Shown here: positions 54,017 to 63,312 of the stretch, piece by piece
Numbering within the stretch: the first letter of the stretch is position 1
How the letters are laid out: the number at the start of each line of letters is the position of its first letter
Source of the DNA: Pseudalkalibacillus decolorationis
Lineage (GTDB): Bacteria; Bacillota; Bacilli; Bacillales; Fictibacillaceae
Assembly: GCF_024609785.1 (NCBI RefSeq)
Contig: NZ_JANHJQ010000002.1
Location: 1 to 64,000 of the forward strand
DNA: 64,000 bases
Direction of reading: 5' to 3'
Made by a program: the position numbers and the translations under genes
The notes under the pieces: model-generated
What the model was told of the DNA's origin: nothing
Databases searched by the model: none
Seen by the model: the letters and a program-made list of their open reading frames with translations, nothing else

Positions 54017-56206
54017 ATGAACAAAGAATCAATAAATATTGTATACATTGTCTTAGATGATGTCGGCTTTTCTGACTTTGGTTGTTACGGTTCAGAAATT
54101 GAAACGCCTAACATCGATCAGTTAGCAAACGGGGGACTTCGCTATAATAATTTCCACGCGACTCCGCTTTGTTCGCCGACTCGGGCGTCATTGCTAACGG
54201 GACGAAACCACCATTCTGTCGGAATGTCCACCATCACAAACTTTGATCTTGGCCCGGACTGCCCGAATACGAGGGGGCGAATTTCGGATAATGCGGGAAC
54301 AATTGCAGAAATTTTGAAAAATAACGGTTATAGCACGTTTGCTGTTGGTAAATGGCATCTGGCACCTGTTCATCATTGCTCCCCTGCTGGACCATACGAT
54401 TATTGGCCGCTTGGGAAGGGGTTCCAACGCTTTTACGGCTTCTTGGAAGGGGAGACAGATCAATTCTACCCTGATCTTGTTTACGATAATCATTTCGTAT
54501 CACGTCCTGACGGTGAAGATTACCATTTATCCGGGGACTTAGTTGATCATGCTAAGCATTTTGTTACGGATCATGTTTCCATTAAGCCTGAAAAGCCGTT
54601 TTTTCTTTACCTATCATTCGGTGCCCAGCATGTGCCGCATCAGGCACCGATGGAATACATTCAAAAATATCAAGGTTGTTACGACATTGGATGGGATCAA
54701 ATTCGTGAACAGCGTTTCCACCGTCAAAAGGAGCTTGGCATTGTCCCAGAGGACACAAAGCTTCCGCCGTTTAATCCAGATGTTCGTTCATGGGATACGT
54801 TAACAAGCGATGAAAAGAAAGTGGCCGCTCGATTTATGGAAATTTACGCTGGATTTATGACCCACACGGATCATCAAATCGGCAGAATGCTTGCATACCT
54901 GAAAGAAATTGGTCAATACGAAAATACGATGTTCGTGTTAATTTCGGATAATGGAGCAAGTCCGACAGGTGGGGCAAATGGTAGTATCGATTATTCCAAA
55001 ATCGTCGAAGGATATACTGAAACCATCGACGATATTTTGCCCTACTACAATCAATTGTACGGAGACCGTGTAAGCTGTGAATATCCAAGCGGTTGGGCAC
55101 AAGTTTGTAACACGCCTTTTCGACACTACAAAAACAATACGTATTTTGGGGGTACACGCGTACCGCTCATCATTCAATATCCGAAAGGTGGTATTAAGAA
55201 CAAGGAAATCGTTCGTAACCAGTTTCATTATATTACCGATATTACACCGACTGTGCTTGATGTCTTGGACATTGAAGCACCAGATATGCTCGGCGGTGTT
55301 TCGCAAATTCCAATGCGCGGTGTCAGCATGACATATACGTACGATCAACCAGAATCTCCGGCTAAACGAACGACGCAGTATTTGGAGATGATGGGTCATC
55401 GAGCCATGATTCATGATGGTTGGAAAGCGGTGACCTACCACAAGCGAGGTTCTTCATTTGAAGACGACGTATGGGAATTGTTTGATTTACGTGAAGATTT
55501 TAATGAGGTGAATGATTTATCGGAACGTTGTTCGGACAAGCTTCAGGCGTTAATCGATAGATGGTGGGAGGAAGCAGAGAAAAATGATGTACTACCGCTT
55601 CGTGAAGGTGGATGGAAAGATTTAGGTAAGGAGAATCCGGAATCGGTCACCGCGCGTCGTCAGTTTACGTATTACGGCGGGGTTTCTATTATCGGATCGG
55701 CTGCCGCACCGCCGATAATGAATCGATCCTACAAGATCAAGGCGTATGTTGAGAGACCGAATGAGTCTTGCGAAGGTGTCATTGTTGCCATGGGCAATTA
55801 CGACGGGGGTTATACACTCTATATTCGAAACAATCGCCTGTATTTTGAATATAATCATACACGCACCCTTTACAAAATCGAATCGAACCGCGATGTTCCC
55901 ACTGGATCGTTAGACATTTGCTTCACGTTTAGAAAACAACCAGGTTCTATTTCAGGTACTGGTTCCTTATCCATTAATGGAGAAAATTTTGCCGAAAGGG
56001 AGCTTCCGAAAACCTACCAATTAAAAATTTCACGAAAAGGGCTAAGTATCGGTCGCGATTCACTGCCAACTGTCACTGAATCCTATTTAGAACAAGGTGA
56101 ATTCCCATACAACGGTACAATCAAAAAGGTCGTTTACGAATTAGACAACGACAAAGATCCGATTCAACCTAAAATTGAAATGGCAGAGGAAGCTTCGTCA
56201 AGGTGA
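54017..56206 (+). CDS. Arylsulfatase-type sulfatase, large form
   Basis: This is a 729-residue protein. The N-terminal alkaline-phosphatase-like domain has the metal site IVLDDVGFSDFG and the sulfatase signature LCSPTRASLLTGRNHH, with Cys52 as formylglycine precursor. Then come VGKWHL, FLYLSFGAQHVPHQAP and LISDNGASP (metal ligands). Residues from about 520 form a second beta-sandwich domain (VIVAMGNYDGGYTLYIRNNR), as in AtsA/AtsD-like large arylsulfatases. No signal peptide is visible, so it is probably cytoplasmic, consistent with uptake before desulfation. It lies 71 bases behind the enzyme that activates it. A terminator follows. Confidence 0.9.
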   Translation: MNKESINIVYIVLDDVGFSDFGCYGSEIETPNIDQLANGGLRYNNFHATPLCSPTRASLLTGRNHHSVGMSTITNFDLGPDCPNTRGRISDNAGTIAEILKNNGYSTFAVGKWHLAPVHHCSPAGPYDYWPLGKGFQRFYGFLEGETDQFYPDLVYDNHFVSRPDGEDYHLSGDLVDHAKHFVTDHVSIKPEKPFFLYLSFGAQHVPHQAPMEYIQKYQGCYDIGWDQIREQRFHRQKELGIVPEDTKLPPFNPDVRSWDTLTSDEKKVAARFMEIYAGFMTHTDHQIGRMLAYLKEIGQYENTMFVLISDNGASPTGGANGSIDYSKIVEGYTETIDDILPYYNQLYGDRVSCEYPSGWAQVCNTPFRHYKNNTYFGGTRVPLIIQYPKGGIKNKEIVRNQFHYITDITPTVLDVLDIEAPDMLGGVSQIPMRGVSMTYTYDQPESPAKRTTQYLEMMGHRAMIHDGWKAVTYHKRGSSFEDDVWELFDLREDFNEVNDLSERCSDKLQALIDRWWEEAEKNDVLPLREGGWKDLGKENPESVTARRQFTYYGGVSIIGSAAAPPIMNRSYKIKAYVERPNESCEGVIVAMGNYDGGYTLYIRNNRLYFEYNHTRTLYKIESNRDVPTGSLDICFTFRKQPGSISGTGSLSINGENFAERELPKTYQLKISRKGLSIGRDSLPTVTESYLEQGEFPYNGTIKKVVYELDNDKDPIQPKIEMAEEASSR

Positions 56207-56308
56207 AAGTAATAACTATGTCCGGGGATGTGGGATCAAAGATACGGATCAAGATTTGAGAGATTGCTTGTTTGCAACAAGTTCTATCGAGTTAAAGTCC
56301 CGCACAAT

Positions 56309-56341
56309 AAAAAGGCATCAGAATTGACTGATGCCCTTTTG
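56309..56341 (+). terminator. Rho-independent terminator of the MFS-FGE-sulfatase operon
   Basis: AAAAGGCATCAG-AATTGA-CTGATGCCCTTTT. Confidence 0.82.
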
Positions 56342-56640
56342 CTATTGATTTAGTTTAATGTTCTAAATAGCAGCTCTTTTTAGCAGCAAACTTGTTGCTG
56401 AAGGACGAAAATCTTGATACTCGAGCATTTTTATTCGCGGAAACCATTTATTTATTCGTAGATTTGGAAGTGTTATTCGCATTTAGAGTAGTAAATTAAT
56501 TGCTGAAAAACAGTTGCACACCTACACCGATCAACAAGATGTAAGGATCATACTTGAAGTAGGTTGAATGAAGATAGAAAGCTTGAAAATTAACGGCTAG
56601 CTGTAACTAGTTTTGTGAAGTTTATTCACAATAAATTAAT
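56342..56640. other. Intergenic region between two terminators
   Basis: No gene recognised; AT-rich. Confidence 0.4.
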
Positions 56641-56670
56641 AGAAACCGCGTGTTTGTTCACGCGGTTTCT
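56641..56670 (-). terminator. Terminator overlapping the end of the ROK gene
   Basis: AGAAACCGCGTG and CACGCGGTTTCT form a 12-base stem. The right arm contains the last codons and stop of the minus-strand gene. Confidence 0.75.
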
Positions 56671-57854
56671 ATAAAATAGTCAAAAATCAGACTGCCTGCA
56701 CCAACAGCTACTGCATTATAATCACTAGCTGCTTTAAACTCGACTTGATAGTTCGGATAATACTGGATACGTTGTTTTGCCGTTTCCATAGCCGTTTCGA
56801 AAAAAATCGGTTTTGGACCTAATGCACCGCCTACAACGACGACATCCGGGCGCATTAAGTAAACAAGGTTAGAAAGACCAATACCGTAGTAGAAGGCAGC
56901 TTCTTGAACAACACTGCTGCAAAGTGAATCTCGATCATCTAATGCCTTTAATATATGGTCAAACCGTATTTCTTCAGGGTCATTTACTATGTCCTGGATC
57001 ACGGATGTTTTGCCACGCTTCATTTGCCGAATGATTTCCTTACGTATTGCTGAAACACTGCTGAATGTTTCCAGGCATCCGTATGACCCGCATGAACATT
57101 TAGGACCATGAATATCTACGATAATATGTCCAAGTGAACTATCCATATTCATTTTACTGTCAACGACTTCTCCTTTTAAAACAAAGCCACTTCGAATGCC
57201 AGTCCCGCATAGGGTGTAGGCGAGATTATCGATATCCTTCCAGTATCTCCTGCGGTATTCTCCAAGAGCTGCTAAGTTTGCACCGTTATCTAGCAAAATG
57301 AGCGTGTCAAAATGCTTTTTCAAATACTCTACAATATTAATATTTCCCCAGCCGTTCTCCATTTCCAAGATCATTCCGCTTTCACGGTCTAATGGCCCGA
57401 AAACACCGACACCAATTCCAAGCACCTTTTGCAGTGGTAAGTTGTGTTTATGAAGCATCTCATGAATGCGATTGCAAATATATTCTAAGGTATAATCGGC
57501 TGTGCAAAATGATTGCATTTCCAATTTGTTTACGCTTAAAATGTTTAATTTCAAGTCAAGGAGCACCACAGTGGTAAAAGATCGAGAAATATCAATGCCG
57601 ATCAAATAATTGGCATTAGGCTCGATCGCGTACATCAGTGGTTTCCGCCCACCGCTTGATTCTCCTAATCCGCAATTATAGATAACTCCTGATTGCACGA
57701 GTTCTTCAATAAGACGTGCACATGTTGCTGGTTTATACCCTGTTAATTCAATTAATGTATTTGTACTGACCGCACCATTTTTACGAATTAATCCATAAAT
57801 CCGCTTAAGGCTTTTCATTTTAGGTGATATCAAACCAACAAACTGCTTTAACAT
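56658..57854 (-). CDS. ROK-family transcriptional repressor
   Basis: This is a 398-residue protein with an N-terminal winged helix (KSLKRIYGLIRKNGAVSTNT, then YKPATCARLIEELVQSGVI) and a ROK sugar-kinase-like domain: YLIGIDISRSFTTVVLLDL, GIGVGVFGPLD, LLDNGANLAALGEY and the zinc motif CSCGSYGCLETFSS. It resembles XylR/NagC repressors, which respond to sugars. It is divergent from the nucleoside phosphorylase-sulfatase operon and faces the end of the sulfatase operon, so it is the likely local regulator. The ATG follows TTGGAGG. Confidence 0.87.
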   Translation of the reverse strand: MLKQFVGLISPKMKSLKRIYGLIRKNGAVSTNTLIELTGYKPATCARLIEELVQSGVIYNCGLGESSGGRKPLMYAIEPNANYLIGIDISRSFTTVVLLDLKLNILSVNKLEMQSFCTADYTLEYICNRIHEMLHKHNLPLQKVLGIGVGVFGPLDRESGMILEMENGWGNINIVEYLKKHFDTLILLDNGANLAALGEYRRRYWKDIDNLAYTLCGTGIRSGFVLKGEVVDSKMNMDSSLGHIIVDIHGPKCSCGSYGCLETFSSVSAIRKEIIRQMKRGKTSVIQDIVNDPEEIRFDHILKALDDRDSLCSSVVQEAAFYYGIGLSNLVYLMRPDVVVVGGALGPKPIFFETAMETAKQRIQYYPNYQVEFKAASDYNAVAVGAGSLIFDYFIETA

Positions 57855-57884
57855 ATTGTTCCTCCAACTATTTTAAATTGTACA

Positions 57885-57899
57885 CGTTTATTATAAACG
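57885..57899. promoter_or_regulatory. Palindromic operator candidate near the ROK gene start
   Basis: CGTTTATTATAAACG is a 6+6 palindrome with a 3-base centre, 30 bases upstream of the ROK start codon. The position suits autoregulation. Confidence 0.5.
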
Positions 57900-57943
57900 C
57901 TTTGTCCTATAACAACAAGAAAATCGAGGGGAAGGGAGTGTTA

Positions 57944-58079
57944 TTTTTATCATTTTGATTTAAATTCGATATAAAATTTGTTATTACCTCTAATATGAAC
58001 AATCGAACCGACCTTAATAAGCCTAAAAAAGGTATCTTTTTATCATTTTGATTAAATGTTTATTTACAAATGATAAAAA
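57944..58079 (+). repeat. Three copies of a TTTTTATCATTTTG element before PNP
   Basis: TTTTTATCATTTTGATT occurs exactly at 57944-57960 and 58037-58053, 93 bases apart. An inverted shorter copy (TTTTTATCATTTG on the minus strand) lies at 58067-58079, so copies two and three form a hairpin-like palindrome. All lie in the 416-base divergent control region between ROK and the phosphorylase, making them operator or promoter elements by position. Confidence 0.55.
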
Positions 58080-58137
58080 GTGTTTTAGAATTAAGTTAAC
58101 CAAAGGTTTTTTGATACTGTCATAATTTATAAGTTAT

Positions 58138-58172
58138 GCGGAAGACAGTATAAGCAAAACTATGACTTCCGC
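58138..58172 (+). repeat. Leader hairpin before PNP
   Basis: GCGGAAG and CTTCCGC enclose 21 bases, about 100 bases before the PNP start. It may be a leader RNA stem. No purine-riboswitch core was found. Confidence 0.3.
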
Positions 58173-58270
58173 TAATAGACTGGCAAAAAGCTAAGTTTTT
58201 CCAAAAAAGCCTAAGAGACGTCTCGTAACAAAAGGCTATTCAATAGTTCAAAAGGAGGATGTAACGTACG

Positions 58271-59092
58271 ATGGTTAACGTAAAACAACAAATACAAGAA
58301 GCATCTTTATTTATTGAGAACAAAATTGGATTTTGCCCGGAAGTTGGTTTAATCCTTGGCTCGGGGCTCGGTATTTTAGCAGATCTGGTCGAAAATGCAA
58401 TTGAAATTCCATACCATAAAATTCCGAATTTTCCGGTTTCAACGGTTGAGGGTCATGCAGGTAAGCTTGTCGCAGGCCAAGTGAAAGGCAAGAATGTGAT
58501 CATGATGAAAGGTCGATTTCATTTGTACGAGGGATATGATGCGCAGGTGACCACGTTTCCCGTTCGTGTTATGAAAGCGCTTGGCGTTGAGAAGCTGGTG
58601 GTAACGAATGCGGCCGGCGGTGTTAATGTTGATTTTGACCCTGGGGAACTGATGCTGATAGTGGATCACATTAATAACTTGGGAACCAACCCGCTTATTG
58701 GTCCAAATGACAGTGAATTAGGGGAACGTTTCCCAGATATGTCGGAGCCTTATAGTAAGCGACTTATGAAGCTTGCTTATAAAGTAGCGGAGAAGGAAGG
58801 GTTCAATCTTCGTGAAGGAGTATATATGGCAAGCCTTGGCCCGACCTATGAAACACCTGCAGAGGTTCGCCTTGCCCGAACACTAGGAGCTGATGCGGTC
58901 GGTATGTCAACAGTTCCAGAGGTGATTGTTGCAAGGCATGCAGGCATTGAGGTGCTTGGAATATCTTGTATCACAAATAAGGCAGCGGGGATTTTAGATC
59001 AGCCGTTGTCTCACGATGAAGTCGTGGAAGTGGCAGAACGGGTGAAGCCAACGTTTCTAAATCTAGTGCTTGGAATGATTGAGAAAATGTAA
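58271..59092 (+). CDS. punA: Purine nucleoside phosphorylase (trimeric type)
   Basis: This 273-residue enzyme splits purine nucleosides with phosphate into base and (deoxy)ribose 1-phosphate. Characteristic text is LILGSGLGILADLVE (phosphate loop), VSTVEGHAGKLVAG, MMKGRFHLYEGYD, VVTNAAGGVN, LGPTYETPAEVRLARTLGAD, VGMSTVPEVIVARH and SCITNKAAGI (purine-binding Asn). It begins after AAAGGAGG and is followed 35 bases later by a second sulfatase. Pairing of a phosphorylase with a sulfatase in one transcript is unusual and points to a nucleoside-containing sulfate ester. Confidence 0.92.
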   Translation: MVNVKQQIQEASLFIENKIGFCPEVGLILGSGLGILADLVENAIEIPYHKIPNFPVSTVEGHAGKLVAGQVKGKNVIMMKGRFHLYEGYDAQVTTFPVRVMKALGVEKLVVTNAAGGVNVDFDPGELMLIVDHINNLGTNPLIGPNDSELGERFPDMSEPYSKRLMKLAYKVAEKEGFNLREGVYMASLGPTYETPAEVRLARTLGADAVGMSTVPEVIVARHAGIEVLGISCITNKAAGILDQPLSHDEVVEVAERVKPTFLNLVLGMIEKM

Positions 59093-59127
59093 CCAACATT
59101 GTAATCATGCAACAGGAGGTAATCGAT

Positions 59128-60570
59128 ATGCCGAATACGAAACCAAACATTATTTTTATCATGACGGATGATCAAGGTCCATGGGCGCTTGGGTGTTCAG
59201 GTAACAAAGAGATCAAGACACCGAATTTGGATCGTCTTGCAGAGCAAGGGGCTCGGCTTGAGAACTTCTTCTGTACGTCTCCGGTTTGCGCGCCAGCAAG
59301 AGCCTCGGTTCTCACGGGGAAAATTCCGTCACAGCACGGGGTGCACGACTTTATCCGCGAAAATGATAACCCGCATCTTCAATATTTAGACGATCACCTT
59401 TCCTACACTGAAGTGCTTGAAAGTATGGGGTACTATTGTGGAATCAGCGGGAAATGGGGTCTTTGTAACGATTTTGAACGGCAAAAAGGTTTTGATCACT
59501 GGTATGTTTACGTTTACGACGGAGGACATTATAACAACCCAACAATGGTACGTAATGGCAAAGTCGTGAAGGAAACGGGCTATTTAACGAATTTAATTAC
59601 GCAAGATTCTTTGGCCTTTTTAGATGAACGTTCAAAAGTAGATCAACCCTTTTACTTGAGTGTTCATTATACCGCACCGCATCATTTGTGGGTTGGTGAG
59701 CATCCACAAGAATACGTAGACATGTATGACGATTGTCGTTTCGAATCATGCCCACAAGAGCCCGAACATCCTTGGCTTCTTTCAATAACCAGTCCATCCA
59801 CTGTACGTTCGAACCCGCGTGAAAATTTAAAGGGGTATTTCGCTGCGGTGACGGCTATGGACGAAGGTGTGGGATTGATTTTAGAGAAGCTAGATGAACT
59901 TGGAATACGCGAAAATACGCTCATTTGCTTCATGAGCGACAATGGATTCAGTTGCGGTCAAAATGGGATTTGGGGAAAAGGAAATGGCACATATCCTCAA
60001 AACATGTACGATAACTCCGTAAAAGTGCCAGCAATTTTCAGTCACCCGGGGCGTATACCGGAAGGCAGCGTTTATGATGCGCTGTTAAGCCAATATGATG
60101 TAATGCCAACACTTCTCGACTATGTCAATATTGAAAATCCCGTCAAGGACGAATTGCCGGGCAAAAGCTTTGTGCCAATCTTAGAAGGGAAAAACAAAGA
60201 AGAACGCGGGCATGTTGTTGTCTATGACGAATATGGTCCGGTCCGAATGATCCGTACGAAACAGTATAAATATATTCATCGTTACCCGTACGGTCCGTTC
60301 GAGTTCTATGACTTGGTAAACGATCCACAAGAGCGGAACAATTTGTACGATCATCCGGATTATCAAGATCAAATTCATGATTTGCGTAGTCGGATGGAAA
60401 ACTGGTTCGTCCAGTATGCTAACCCGAACATCGATGGAGCTCGGTTACCGGTCACGGGAACAGGGCAAAGCAATTTAGCTGGTCCAAACGTTACAGGAAA
60501 ACTAGCATTCAACCAAAATGGAAGATTGATCAAAGAGAGCGAAAACGGAGGTAAGATAAAACAAAAATAG
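59128..60570 (+). CDS. Cys-type sulfatase
   Basis: This is a 480-residue protein. The ATG at 59128 follows AGGAGGT; the longer frame starts before the site. Signatures are NIIFIMTDDQGPWALG (metal Asp pair), SPVCAPARASVLTGKIPSQH (Cys54 becomes formylglycine), GISGKWGL, HYTAPHHLWVG and CFMSDNGFSCG. It has no signal peptide and no extra C-terminal domain. It is related to choline-sulfatase-like and polysaccharide sulfatases but not assignable to one substrate. It lies between PNP and the 5'-nucleotidase and must depend on the formylglycine enzyme at 52983. Confidence 0.9.
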   Translation: MPNTKPNIIFIMTDDQGPWALGCSGNKEIKTPNLDRLAEQGARLENFFCTSPVCAPARASVLTGKIPSQHGVHDFIRENDNPHLQYLDDHLSYTEVLESMGYYCGISGKWGLCNDFERQKGFDHWYVYVYDGGHYNNPTMVRNGKVVKETGYLTNLITQDSLAFLDERSKVDQPFYLSVHYTAPHHLWVGEHPQEYVDMYDDCRFESCPQEPEHPWLLSITSPSTVRSNPRENLKGYFAAVTAMDEGVGLILEKLDELGIRENTLICFMSDNGFSCGQNGIWGKGNGTYPQNMYDNSVKVPAIFSHPGRIPEGSVYDALLSQYDVMPTLLDYVNIENPVKDELPGKSFVPILEGKNKEERGHVVVYDEYGPVRMIRTKQYKYIHRYPYGPFEFYDLVNDPQERNNLYDHPDYQDQIHDLRSRMENWFVQYANPNIDGARLPVTGTGQSNLAGPNVTGKLAFNQNGRLIKESENGGKIKQK

Positions 60571-60793
60571 TCTATGTTCACATTCAAAAGTAATCGGAAA
60601 CAAGCCGCCATCTGGAACGGCGATTTTGGTTGAGCTCTTTGAAGGTCAAATGAAGACTGATCTTAATTGTATACACATTGGCAATAGTGTGATTTAGCGT
60701 AACATTTGCAGATAATTTTAATATTCCATCGACTGTAAATGGCCATTCATTCTTGAACTTTTAAAATGAATATTACTAGATAGGAGAGAGTAT

Positions 60794-62311
60794 ATGTCAA
60801 ATACTACTGAATTAACGATTGTATATACCAACGATTTTCATGCTCAAGACAAACCAGTTCGAGCGACATGGATTGAAGGCTCACCGATGATGGGTGGGGC
60901 TGCTTATATGGCCACATATATCAAGAAAATCCGAAATACAGAGCCGAATGTTCTCGTGCTGGATGCGGGTGACATCGTTACCGGACCGCCTATCAGCCTG
61001 TTAACAAATGGAGAAGCACCCGTTGATTTATTTAACACCATCTGTTTTGATGCTTCATGCATCGGCAACCATGAATTTGATCACGGTGTGCAAAATGCGA
61101 GAAAGCTAGTGGCACAAGCACAGTTTCCTTTTTTGTCTGGGAGTATTTTCTATAAAGGAACCAATATATTGTTCGCTAAACCTTATGAAATTCTTGAAAA
61201 GGGCGGTCTGAAAATCGGTATTATCGGCATTCATGGAAAAAAAGCCGGTTATGAAACGATACAAGTCGACCTTGTTAAGGATCTTGAATTTCGTGAGCAA
61301 GAAGCTCTTTTACAAGAGTACGTAAATCTTCTCCGTCCACATGTTGATTTAATAATTGTCCTTGCGCACCAAGGAGTTCCTGCGGAGCAATCGACGACAG
61401 ATAGGGAAGTTGTTGTAGAAGACGATTTTGAAGAAGATGTACGCATGTGTAACAATGTGAAAGGCATTGACCTAATGATTACAGGACATGCTCACAAATC
61501 AATCCCTAAGCCTTACGTGGTAAAAGAATCAGGGACGCTGCTTTGTTCAACTCGAGGATTAGGAACATTTGTAGGTTATTTAAAGTTGAGTATGGACAAA
61601 GAAAAGAAAAAAATAGTTTCATATAACGGGCACCTTGAACCCATTTATGCTGATCAGATTGAACCTGATTCAGCTGTTGCGGCTCGGGTACAATACTGGG
61701 ATGATCGTTTAAACGAATTAATTAAAGAAAAAATTGGCTGCACAGATCGAAACTTGACGCGTAATTACTTTGGTGAATCGTTACTAGGGAATATCGTAAC
61801 AGACGCTATTCGTGATTACACGAATGTCGACGTAGCGTTTACAAATCCAGGTGGTTTACGTTCAGATATTGATGCAGGTGATATTACGGTTGGGGATTTT
61901 ATCAATGTCATGCCTTTCAATAACAATATCCTAGTGATGGAGATGACAGGCCGTCATTTAAAAGAATTGCTTGAGCAAAGTGCAGGGATGAATGTTGCCG
62001 GGGTTCTTGAAAAATCGGGAATTCAGTTAAGGGTCGATTCTTCTTTACCTTTGGGACAACAAGTCGTGGAAGCGCTCATTAACGGGGAGCTATTGCAAGT
62101 GGATAAAGTTTATACAATTGCCGCCGATGATTTTACAGGAAAAGGCGGGGACGGGTTTAAGGCGTTCTTAAAAGCCACCAATATTCGTGACACCTCTTTA
62201 ATTATGCGGGATCTTGTCATTGAATATATTCGTAAATTTGGAGATATAGAGGCTTGTTTTGATGGGCGTGTTACAGTTGAAAATTTTGAATTAAGTGCGG
62301 GAGCTTTATAA
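60794..62311 (+). CDS. 5'-nucleotidase / 2',3'-cyclic phosphodiesterase-type phosphatase, cytoplasmic
   Basis: This is a 505-residue two-domain enzyme. The N-terminal metallophosphoesterase has IVYTNDFHAQ, LDAGDIVTGPP, GNHEFDHG, VLAHQG and TGHAHK. The C-terminal 5'-nucleotidase domain has ESLLGNIVTDAIRDYTNVDV, FTNPGGLRSDI, MPFNNNILVMEMTG and IAADDFTGKGGDGF. Usual family members are exported or surface-anchored. This one starts directly at the catalytic domain (MSNTTELTIVYTNDFHA) with no signal peptide, so it should act on imported nucleotides. It lies 223 bases after the sulfatase, with its own site GGAGAGAG. Confidence 0.9.
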   Translation: MSNTTELTIVYTNDFHAQDKPVRATWIEGSPMMGGAAYMATYIKKIRNTEPNVLVLDAGDIVTGPPISLLTNGEAPVDLFNTICFDASCIGNHEFDHGVQNARKLVAQAQFPFLSGSIFYKGTNILFAKPYEILEKGGLKIGIIGIHGKKAGYETIQVDLVKDLEFREQEALLQEYVNLLRPHVDLIIVLAHQGVPAEQSTTDREVVVEDDFEEDVRMCNNVKGIDLMITGHAHKSIPKPYVVKESGTLLCSTRGLGTFVGYLKLSMDKEKKKIVSYNGHLEPIYADQIEPDSAVAARVQYWDDRLNELIKEKIGCTDRNLTRNYFGESLLGNIVTDAIRDYTNVDVAFTNPGGLRSDIDAGDITVGDFINVMPFNNNILVMEMTGRHLKELLEQSAGMNVAGVLEKSGIQLRVDSSLPLGQQVVEALINGELLQVDKVYTIAADDFTGKGGDGFKAFLKATNIRDTSLIMRDLVIEYIRKFGDIEACFDGRVTVENFELSAGAL

Positions 62312-62413
62312 GGATAAAGGTAGCATCTTTAAATTTCGGGGCTGTAAGTCCGTATTTGGACAAATGACTCTAAATCAGCAATTGTTACCTTTCCCCATAG
62401 GAGGGAAGTTTGT

Positions 62414-62782
62414 ATGGAAAAGACAAGAGTGCAACACTATAATCAACTTCAATATGCCCAACAGCATCTTGCAAACGAGCGAACCTATTTGGCGTGGATT
62501 CGGACTGCGATCGCAATCATTGGAATCGGGTTGTTAACCTTACATTTCTTTTTCGGTAACTTGAATTACCCATTCGCAAATATTTTGGTCCTGGTGATTG
62601 GAATCTCAACGGCAGTCTTTGGCGTTGCCATCACCCTTATCGCTACATTGAGTTACCTTCAAAAGAAAAAACAAATCGAAAGTCAGATCTTTTATTCTTC
62701 TCATATTCCAATGTACTTCGTGTCCCTAATGTTGACCCTTACCGGAGTGTTTGCATTGTTTATTTCCCTTTTGACTTTATGA
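62414..62782 (+). CDS. DUF202 (YidH-like) membrane protein
   Basis: This is a 122-residue protein. The ATG follows GGAGGGAAG. The conserved opening LANERTYLAWIRTAIAIIGI and three hydrophobic segments define DUF202. Function of the family is unknown. It lies 103 bases behind the 5'-nucleotidase and may be an incidental neighbour. Confidence 0.85.
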   Translation: MEKTRVQHYNQLQYAQQHLANERTYLAWIRTAIAIIGIGLLTLHFFFGNLNYPFANILVLVIGISTAVFGVAITLIATLSYLQKKKQIESQIFYSSHIPMYFVSLMLTLTGVFALFISLLTL

Positions 62783-62900
62783 AGCTTCACAAGTGTGTTT
62801 TTGTATTTAAAATACAGAAGAATTTCCCAGTAGTTATTCGGTATCCTCTTGAAATGTAGTGTCATGTATCTCAGGGTAGGTAGAGAGATAAAACGTTAAA
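62783..62900. other. Short spacer, nothing recognised
   Basis: No terminator with a T-tract and no coding sequence was seen. Confidence 0.3.
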
Positions 62901-63130
62901 GAATTCGAGATTGGTACGTTGCGTGTCGGTACATTTTTAAGTGTTACGCAAAACTTGTTACCGGAAATCATGAAAAGATTTAACAGCAACTTCTGGAATT
63001 GAGTTAAAGCTACATAAGGCGACTATGATGAAATTAAAAACTACTTTCTCAAGGGGTTACTGTCCTCATTAGGGGTTCTTACCAATTGGTTTCTATTGTT
63101 CCCGTGGCATCTATCCCTGGAATAAACGGT
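62901..63130 (+). pseudogene. LysR-type regulator effector-domain remnant
   Basis: In alternating frames the plus strand reads IGTLRVGTFLSVTQNLLPEI, MKRFNSNFW, IELKLHK, GDYDEIKNYFLKGLLSSLGV and LTNWF. The first string is the start of the LysR substrate-binding domain (usual form GxLRIGAFPSVTxxLLPxIL), and GDYDEIxxW also belongs there. The DNA-binding half and the C-terminus are missing. Confidence 0.65.
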
Positions 63131-63312
63131 GGTTCATGGTAACTTCAGTACCGAGCCTTTATATAGGTGAAATTAATATTTATCGCATCAGTACGAATTA
63201 GTACCTTTAATGGTCGGAGCCTTGGACTTTCATTTTTCTGAGATCCCAATACACTGGACTGCCTAATTTTATATCAACAACGTAATCATAATCTTATTTT
63301 TATCCATTAACT
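63131..63312. other. Spacer, nothing recognised
   Basis: Possibly further LysR debris; not assignable. Confidence 0.3.

Noticed and set aside
58080-58270. Purine riboswitch upstream of PNP
   Set aside because: The conserved core words of purine aptamers are absent; only a simple stem is present.
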